Assembly: GCA_024643945.1 (NCBI GenBank)
Contig: JAHELX010000291.1
Location: forward strand, 1-7,537
Direction: 5' to 3'
DNA from: Anaerolineales bacterium
GTDB lineage: Bacteria > Chloroflexota > Anaerolineae > 4572-78 > NAK82
DNA length: 7,537 nucleotides
Made by a program: the position numbers and the translations under genes. Of the stretch, positions 1 through 4,602 are shown in pieces. The stretch's first letter is position 1. The number at the start of each line of letters is the position of its first letter. Under the pieces are notes generated by a model. That model was not told the origin of the DNA and searched no databases. It worked only from the letters and a program-made list of their open reading frames with translations.

Positions 1-828
1 TGGCTCGCGGCCGGCGGCCGCGCACCCACTCCAACGCCGACCCCCACAGCTACGCCGACCGCCACCTCCGTTCCGACTGTCGAGATGCACGTGGAACGCA
101 TCGATATGGCGGTCGTGCCGGACGGCGGTCCCTACTACCACGCCGAGGCCACGGTAACCGTCGTGGATGCCGGCGGCGCGCCGGTGGGCGGGGCCACCGT
201 GACGGGCAGCTTCAGCGGCGACTCGAGTGGAGGCGCCAGCGGCGTAACGGACGCCAGCGGGCGGGTTACCCTGCTTTCACCGCAGGCCAAGCGAGGTGCC
301 AACTGGACCTGGTGTGTGGAGGATGTCACCCGGGGCGGCTATGTGTATGTCCCAGGCGCGAACCTGGAGACGTGTGACAGCACCACGGCAGCACAGCCGA
401 CCAGCACGCCCACTTCCACACCCACACCGACCACGGCGCCGCAGCCGACCAACACGCCCACCGCCACACCAACACCGTCCCCTGGCGCCGACATGCACGT
501 GGGCGACCTGGACGGCTCGTCCAGCCCGGGCCGAAGCGGCCGCTGGGATGCCAGCGTGCTTATCACGGTGCATGACGCTAGCGAAGCGCCGCTAACCGCT
601 GCCACTGTCAGTGGCACCTGGAGCAATGGCACTAGCGGGAGCGGTTCGTGTGTTACGAATACCGAGGGTCAGTGCAGCCTCACCAAGAGCAACATCAAGA
701 GCAACGTGAGCGCGGTGACCTTTAGCGTGGATAGCCTGGCACTTTCCGCGTATAGCTACCTGGACACTGCGAATCACGACCCGGATGGAGACAGCAACGG
801 CACGACCATTACGATTCCTAAACCGTAA
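1..828 (+). CDS. C-terminal part of a secreted multi-domain protein (Thr-Pro linkers and two Ig-like domains), 5' end outside window
   Basis: The frame is open from the first base, so this is the last 275 residues of a longer protein; the ATG at 85 is internal. Visible order: Thr-Pro linker (residues about 8-27), domain A (28-126), a second Thr-Pro linker (127-162) and domain B (163-275). Both domains begin with MHV and share the pattern of a hydrophobic strand, VTVxDAxxAPV, then GATVTGSxS with a Gly-Ser-rich turn, as expected for an Ig-like beta-sandwich. Domain A has Cys in WCVED and ETCD; domain B has Cys in GSC and GQC, so each may hold a disulfide. Domain B, with MHVGDLDG at its start and a DPDGDSNGTTITIPKP end, resembles the C-terminal accessory domain I know from secreted subtilisin-like (S8) peptidases and other exoproteins. 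The catalytic part is not visible, so the enzyme identity is a guess. No cell-wall anchor or membrane helix follows domain B, suggesting a released protein. Confidence 0.8.
   Translation, partial: WLAAGGRAPTPTPTPTATPTATSVPTVEMHVERIDMAVVPDGGPYYHAEATVTVVDAGGAPVGGATVTGSFSGDSSGGASGVTDASGRVTLLSPQAKRGANWTWCVEDVTRGGYVYVPGANLETCDSTTAAQPTSTPTSTPTPTTAPQPTNTPTATPTPSPGADMHVGDLDGSSSPGRSGRWDASVLITVHDASEAPLTAATVSGTWSNGTSGSGSCVTNTEGQCSLTKSNIKSNVSAVTFSVDSLALSAYSYLDTANHDPDGDSNGTTITIPKP
22..81 (+). repeat. Thr-Pro linker coding repeat (first, partial gene)
   Basis: Imperfect CCNACN repetition encodes an alternating Pro-Thr run between whatever lies upstream and the first Ig-like domain. It is a flexible, extended interdomain linker of the kind often O-glycosylated in secreted proteins. 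Its DNA resembles the linkers at 379-486, 1254-1499 and 1854-2009. Confidence 0.75.
379..486 (+). repeat. Thr-Pro linker coding repeat (second, partial gene)
   Basis: A 36-residue linker made of TPTSTPTPTT-like and QPTNTPTATPT-like runs. It contains two related sub-blocks each starting with a QPT triplet, suggesting internal duplication. It separates the two Ig-like domains. Confidence 0.75.
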
Positions 829-895
829 TTTAAGTTCCAGGGCGATCGTACCCGTGAGATGTAAATTAGTGCATGGCTGAAACAAGATAGGGATG

Positions 896-927
896 TTGAC
901 GTGATAGGGGCTTCTCGTAGTTAGTAT
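896..927 (+). promoter_or_regulatory. Weak sigma-70-like promoter candidate
   Basis: TTGACG at 896-901 matches five of six bases of a -35 box. TAGTAT at 922-927 matches four of six of a -10 box. The spacer is 20 bases, longer than the usual 16-18, which weakens the call. If real, transcription would start just before the two hairpins at 934-1029 and give a structured leader of about 140 bases ahead of the lipoprotein gene. No other pair in the gap looked better. Confidence 0.2.
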
Positions 928-933
928 AGCGGT

Positions 934-965
934 GGCAGGGCTGCGTGCCCTGGAGCAGCCCTGCC
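934..965 (+). other. Hairpin 1 in the intergenic gap (11-bp perfect stem, 10-base loop)
   Basis: Arms 934-944 and 955-965 are perfect reverse complements (GGCAGGGCTGC and GCAGCCCTGCC). A competing smaller hairpin pairs 936-941 with 947-952 (CAGGGC with GCCCTG, 5-base loop), because the GCCCTG arm occurs twice. No T-run follows, so it is not a classical intrinsic terminator. It may act as an mRNA 3' stabiliser for the upstream gene, as a leader element, or as an alternative-fold switch. Confidence 0.6.
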
Positions 966-982
966 CCAAGCACCTTCACTGC

Positions 983-1029
983 TCCGAGGGGTCTGTGACC
1001 TGTTGTCCACGGGTCACGGACCTGTCGGA
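983..1029 (+). other. Hairpin 2 in the intergenic gap (about 17 pairs, 11-base loop)
   Basis: Outer arm TCCGA (983-987) pairs with TCGGA (1025-1029). After one G-G mismatch, 989-1000 pairs with 1012-1023, including two G-U wobbles, around the loop 1001-1011. It sits 32 bases before the ribosome binding site of the lipoprotein gene and 17 bases after hairpin 1. No poly-T follows. Its position suits either a terminator-like barrier after the first gene or a leader structure of the second. Confidence 0.6.
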
Positions 1030-1060
1030 ACGGATATGACAGACCACCAAGTTTGCAAAC

Positions 1061-1065
1061 AGGAG
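1061..1065 (+). promoter_or_regulatory. Ribosome binding site deciding the GTG start at 1074
   Basis: AGGAG lies 8 bases before GTG 1074, an ideal spacing. The longer in-frame possibility, TTG at 1053, has no purine-rich sequence at a suitable distance upstream and would place this Shine-Dalgarno inside the coding region. GTG 1074 is therefore preferred. Confidence 0.7.
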
Positions 1066-1073
1066 ACAAGACC

Positions 1074-2579
1074 GTGCATCATCCAAGAGCCAACAAGGAG
1101 CCACGCTTTTCGAGCCACTGGAGCATCGTCCTGGTCGCCGGTGTGATGCTGATCAGCTCCTTAGGCTGTTCGCTGGCCAGGCGGATAGAACCTTTGGTGT
1201 TGGCGGCCGGCCCTCAAGACAGGCTCGGCGCTCATGACTCGTCACTGGCGACGCGCACCCCATGGCCAACCTTCACCCCTACCGCCTACTACTCACCCAC
1301 ACCTTTGCCAACCGCTACTCCCTCGTCCACCGCGACGCTGACGGATACCCCCACGCCTACCGATACGCCCATCCCCACCCCTACCGCTACCGCCACGACC
1401 ACGCCTATCCCCAGCGCCACCTCCCGGCCGACCAGCGCCCCTGCTCCGATTCCGCCCACAGCGAGGCCTACCGCCACTTTCACACCTACTCCCAGCTATG
1501 CTTACCAGGCGCTGGAACTATACACGGATCACACCTCGAACCCGTTCCTGACCGGCTATGTGGCCATTGTGAATTGGCAGGAAATACCCATTGGCGGCAT
1601 CAAGGCGGTGGGCAGCTTTGAACCGGGCGACGCCCACTACGAGAGCCCACTTTCAAAATGGTTCTTCGAAGGCTATTCCGCGCCCGGGCCTGTGACCAAG
1701 AGCAGCAGCGTCAAGTTTGAACCGCCCGGCGGTATTCAGGACGGTACCTGGTTAATTCACCTGGAAGACGAAGGGGGCACGCGCCTCTCGGAGGATGTGA
1801 CCATAACCACCGACCCGAGCAAGCCGGAGTGGTTCTTCATCAAATTCAAGCAGCCCACCCCGCAACGGACTAACGCTGCCACGCCGACACCCTCTTGGGG
1901 ATCGAATACGACCCCATGGCCGACACCGACACGCTACGTGACACCCATCGCCACCAGCGGCCCAACGCCGACCCCAACCCCCACGACCACGACTATGCCA
2001 CCGACGGCCGGCTGGTCGTTTGCCAACGTCCAGGCCATCGCCGATCAAGACCAGGAGATGGTGATCGTGTACGGTGATATGGTTAACAATACCGGGTCCT
2101 CGCAAGAATTATCCAGGGTCACCGGCACCTTCTATGACGATCAAGGCCAGGTGATCGCCGGCCCGGACGCCACCGACGACCGCTGGCCGGTCCAGGTTGT
2201 GCCCCCTGAGGGACGGATGCCCTTTGAAGTGACCGTTTACGAAATTCAAAGCGTGGCGGATTTCGACTTGGAGGTCGTCTCTCAACCAACTGGTGACACT
2301 CCGCGCCAGGATTTCGAGTTTTTCAATCTCGACACATCGAGTAGAACCGGAGCCTATTGCGTGGTGGGTAGGCTGCGCAACCCGGGCGGCAGATTGTCGC
2401 ACTATCTGGTGATTGGGGCTGCCCTGTACAACAATGAGGACAAGGTCATCAACTTTGACAGCGTCGAGGTGCCCAACCCTGGATTAGTGGTGGGCGATAG
2501 CACGCTGGGCTTTAGCACGTGCATCGAGACTCACAATCGGGACGTTGTCAATTACACGTTGGAGGCATGGGGACAATGA
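1074..2579 (+). CDS. Probable surface lipoprotein with Thr-Pro linkers and two FxLYD-like domains
   Basis: Predicted 501-residue exported protein of unknown specific function. GTG 1074 is chosen because of the AGGAG 8 bases upstream. A basic N-terminus precedes a hydrophobic stretch (residues 16-30) ending in ISSLGC; Cys32 is a likely lipidation site, although the -3 residue is Ser rather than Leu, so a plain signal anchor is possible. A Thr-Pro linker spans residues 61-142. Next comes an unclassified beta-rich domain (143-259) with GNVKFEPPGG-like and DGTWxIxLED patterns and a WFFIKF end, resembling a module I associate with Chloroflexota exoproteins. A second Thr-Pro linker spans 260-312. 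The C-terminal part (313-501) contains two FxLYD-like units: YGDMVNNTG with GTFYDDQGQVI, then VVGRLRNPGG with AALYNNEDKVI. Such domains are small surface-exposed beta-sandwiches. The stop codon overlaps the start of the next gene (ATGA), so the two are probably co-translated and may act together at the cell surface. Confidence 0.8.
   Translation: MHHPRANKEPRFSSHWSIVLVAGVMLISSLGCSLARRIEPLVLAAGPQDRLGAHDSSLATRTPWPTFTPTAYYSPTPLPTATPSSTATLTDTPTPTDTPIPTPTATATTTPIPSATSRPTSAPAPIPPTARPTATFTPTPSYAYQALELYTDHTSNPFLTGYVAIVNWQEIPIGGIKAVGSFEPGDAHYESPLSKWFFEGYSAPGPVTKSSSVKFEPPGGIQDGTWLIHLEDEGGTRLSEDVTITTDPSKPEWFFIKFKQPTPQRTNAATPTPSWGSNTTPWPTPTRYVTPIATSGPTPTPTPTTTTMPPTAGWSFANVQAIADQDQEMVIVYGDMVNNTGSSQELSRVTGTFYDDQGQVIAGPDATDDRWPVQVVPPEGRMPFEVTVYEIQSVADFDLEVVSQPTGDTPRQDFEFFNLDTSSRTGAYCVVGRLRNPGGRLSHYLVIGAALYNNEDKVINFDSVEVPNPGLVVGDSTLGFSTCIETHNRDVVNYTLEAWGQ
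1254..1499 (+). repeat. Thr-Pro linker coding repeat (first, lipoprotein gene)
   Basis: About 82 residues made almost only of Pro, Thr, Ser and Ala, encoded by imperfect CCNACN repeats on the + strand. It spaces the lipid anchor from the first folded domain, long enough to reach across a cell envelope layer. Several spurious frames stay open here because of the codon bias. Confidence 0.8.
1854..2009 (+). repeat. Thr-Pro linker coding repeat (second, lipoprotein gene)
   Basis: About 52 residues, including PTPTPTPTTTT-type runs, between the middle domain and the FxLYD-like pair. DNA and peptide composition match the other linkers in the window, pointing to a shared linker type in this strain's exported proteins. 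Confidence 0.75.
2561..2565 (+). promoter_or_regulatory. Ribosome binding site inside the lipoprotein gene for the ATG at 2576
   Basis: GGAGG lies 10 bases before ATG 2576 and within the last codons of the upstream gene. Another in-frame ATG at 2567 is only one base away from the site, too close to be used. This supports the ATGA overlapping start and translational coupling. Confidence 0.7.
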
Positions 2580-4591
2580 ATTTCAGAATCTCAAAAAAAC
2601 GCAAGCTAATTCTATGTGGTGCTTTCGCGCTGTCATTCCTGGTTGGGGCATTGATGCTCGTCCCGCCAGCGGACGCCGACACGACGATTACGGTAACCAC
2701 TACCAGTGATGTCATCGCCAGCGATGGCCTATGCTCGCTGCGTGAAGCTATCATCGCGGCGAACACGGACAGCGCCTTTAGCGACTGCCCCGGCGGTAGC
2801 GGCGCAGATACGATCATCTTCAGTCCCTTCCTGGCTCAGCCCACCATTTTCGCTCTGACCAAAAGCGGGGCAAACGAGAACAGCGCGCAAACCGGCGATC
2901 TGGACATTTCGGGGACATTGATCATCAGCGGTATGGGTACAGCCATCGGACAGTCTGGCCCAGGCGCAGGCCCTATCATCATCGATGGCAACGGCGCCGA
3001 TCGCGTCCTCGAGATTCTCCCCGGCGCTTATGTCACCGTCTCGAGTGTGACGATTCGAAACGGGAATCCGGGCGCCGGGGCCGATGGCGGTGGCGTTGCG
3101 GTTGACCTTACCGGTGTCCTGACATTGACCAACAGCACCGTCATCAGCAACACAGCTCTGAACGGCGGCGGCATCAAGGTTCTGGGCGGGCTGACCTTGA
3201 GCGACAGCACGATCGATACCAACCATGGAGGCGGCATCAGCAGCAATGGCGGCAGGTTGACATTGAGCAACGTCAAAATTGTCAACAACACCGGTGGTTA
3301 TGGCATCCGCAACCAAAATCAGTCGCCCTTCACCTTTAACGGCGGCCTGGTCGGCGGCAATCAGGGCGGCGGTATCTATAATGCTACTTCTTCCGCCACC
3401 CTGAGCAACCTCAGCATTGTCAACAACACGGGTGGCGGAGGCGTGTATAACTCGGGAACAGCCCTGAGCCACTTGAGCATAAGCCAATGCGCGATCATGA
3501 CCAACACGGCCACCAGTGGCGGGGGTATCTTTAACGAGGGAGTGGGAGCTATTGCTGACATTTACAACACGCGCATCAGCGGCAATACAGCGACGGCGGC
3601 CGGCGGCGGCGTCTTTAACAACGGCATCATGACCTTGAATGGGAGCACCATCGACCATAACCAGGCCAGAAGCGGAGGGGGCCTTGAGCACTTCGGCGGC
3701 ACTCTGCACCTGACGAACGACACGCTGAGCAGCAACACCGCCAGCGATAACGGTGGTGGTCTTTATAATCTCAGCAACGCGACCCTCACGAACATCACAC
3801 TCAGCAGCAACACGGCTAGCGGTCCCGACACCGGCGGTAATATTTTCAATGATGAAGCGCAACTGGCCATCGGCAACACCATCGTGGCATATTCTGAGGC
3901 TGATGGCAATTGCTTCAACAGCGGGGGCTTCCTTAACTCTCTCGGCCACAACCTGGACAGCGGCAATACCTGCGGCTTCAGCGCCGTGGGTGACCTGGTA
4001 AACACCGACCCCTTACTCGGCCCGCTTCAAAATAATGGCGGACCGACCCCAACTCGCGCGCTGCTGACCGGCAGCCCGGCTATTGACCAGGGCGACAACA
4101 CCTCCTGCCCCGCCACCGACCAGCGTGGCATACCCCGCCCCCAGGGGGTCGCCTGCGACATCGGCGCCTATGAGGCGGGAGCGACCGCGGACCTGGGGCT
4201 GGCGGTAAGCGTCTCACCCGCGCTGGTAGGCCTTAGCGATCGGATGACTTACACGCTGGTCATCAGCAATTTGGGGCCGAGTGCAGCCATGACGGTTACG
4301 ATAACAGATACGCTGCCGTCCAGTGTGACGTTCATCACGTCGACCATTGGCGGTGGCGGAACCTGCGCTTACGGCAGCGCCGTGACCTGTACTCTATCCA
4401 GTCTGGATGCTGACATAAGCGTGACGGCAACTATCGTGATCACTGCGCCGGCCAGTCCTGAGGTCATCACCAACACAGCCTGGGTCGCCTCGACCACACC
4501 CGACTTGAGCCCTGAGAACAACACGATGACCACTGTCATCAGAGTGAGCCAGATCCGCCAGGTCTATCTGCCGCTCATTCTGAGGCAATAG
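2576..4591 (+). CDS. Secreted parallel beta-helix protein with CSLREA, choice-of-anchor-Q-like and DUF11 regions
   Basis: Predicted 671-residue exported surface protein or adhesin; no enzymatic residues are recognisable. The start is ATG 2576, overlapping the previous stop and preceded by GGAGG. A Lys/Arg-rich N-terminus and hydrophobic stretch (11-30) end in an ADA signal peptidase I site (cleavage after residue 34). The CSLREAI motif at 53-59, with the following AAN and a second Cys at 71, is the N-terminal signature of CSLREA-family exoproteins. Residues about 182-427 form some ten imperfect coils of 20-26 residues (pattern LTLxxSTIxxNTAxxGGGIxN), the right-handed parallel beta-helix of polymorphic outer-membrane-protein-like repeats. 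Residues about 430-533, with SPAIDQGDN and DQRGIPRPQG...CDIGAYE, match the choice-of-anchor-Q type C-terminal cap. Residues 538-660 form a DUF11 beta-sandwich (ADLGLAVSVSP, YTLVISNLGPSAA, NTAWV). The protein ends in VYLPLILRQ, a short tail seen on many Chloroflexota exoproteins and presumed to concern sorting. It is probably co-expressed with the lipoprotein. Confidence 0.88.
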   Translation: MNFRISKKRKLILCGAFALSFLVGALMLVPPADADTTITVTTTSDVIASDGLCSLREAIIAANTDSAFSDCPGGSGADTIIFSPFLAQPTIFALTKSGANENSAQTGDLDISGTLIISGMGTAIGQSGPGAGPIIIDGNGADRVLEILPGAYVTVSSVTIRNGNPGAGADGGGVAVDLTGVLTLTNSTVISNTALNGGGIKVLGGLTLSDSTIDTNHGGGISSNGGRLTLSNVKIVNNTGGYGIRNQNQSPFTFNGGLVGGNQGGGIYNATSSATLSNLSIVNNTGGGGVYNSGTALSHLSISQCAIMTNTATSGGGIFNEGVGAIADIYNTRISGNTATAAGGGVFNNGIMTLNGSTIDHNQARSGGGLEHFGGTLHLTNDTLSSNTASDNGGGLYNLSNATLTNITLSSNTASGPDTGGNIFNDEAQLAIGNTIVAYSEADGNCFNSGGFLNSLGHNLDSGNTCGFSAVGDLVNTDPLLGPLQNNGGPTPTRALLTGSPAIDQGDNTSCPATDQRGIPRPQGVACDIGAYEAGATADLGLAVSVSPALVGLSDRMTYTLVISNLGPSAAMTVTITDTLPSSVTFITSTIGGGGTCAYGSAVTCTLSSLDADISVTATIVITAPASPEVITNTAWVASTTPDLSPENNTMTTVIRVSQIRQVYLPLILRQ

Positions 4592-4602
4592 CGAAGGTAA
4601 GC

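Noticed and set aside
277..595. Two overlapping open frames (both strands) across the second linker of the first gene
   Set aside because: Both are low-complexity shadows of the Thr-Pro linker and lack any domain-like sequence.
1053..1073. TTG at 1053 as the lipoprotein start
   Set aside because: No Shine-Dalgarno at a suitable distance, whereas GTG 1074 has AGGAG 8 bases upstream and gives a better signal-peptide N-terminus.
1262..1621. An open frame rich in His, Tyr and Arg overlapping the Thr-Pro linker
   Set aside because: It is a frame-shifted reading of the CCNACN linker repeats. The true frame continues into folded domains on both sides.
2519..2575. GTG at 2519 as the beta-helix protein start
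   Set aside because: It would add 19 polar residues before the signal peptide. ATG 2576 has GGAGG 10 bases upstream and begins directly with the basic region of the signal peptide.
3119..3870. Regularly spaced similar segments as a possible CRISPR or satellite array
   Set aside because: The repeats are degenerate at DNA level and encode beta-helix coils. There are no identical repeats with unique spacers.
2729..3949. A 406-codon open frame antisense to the beta-helix gene
   Set aside because: It is rich in Ala, Val and Asp without domain patterns, and is explained by the Gly/Ser/Asn/Thr codon bias of the sense gene. The sense frame has a signal peptide, CSLREA motif and coil repeats.
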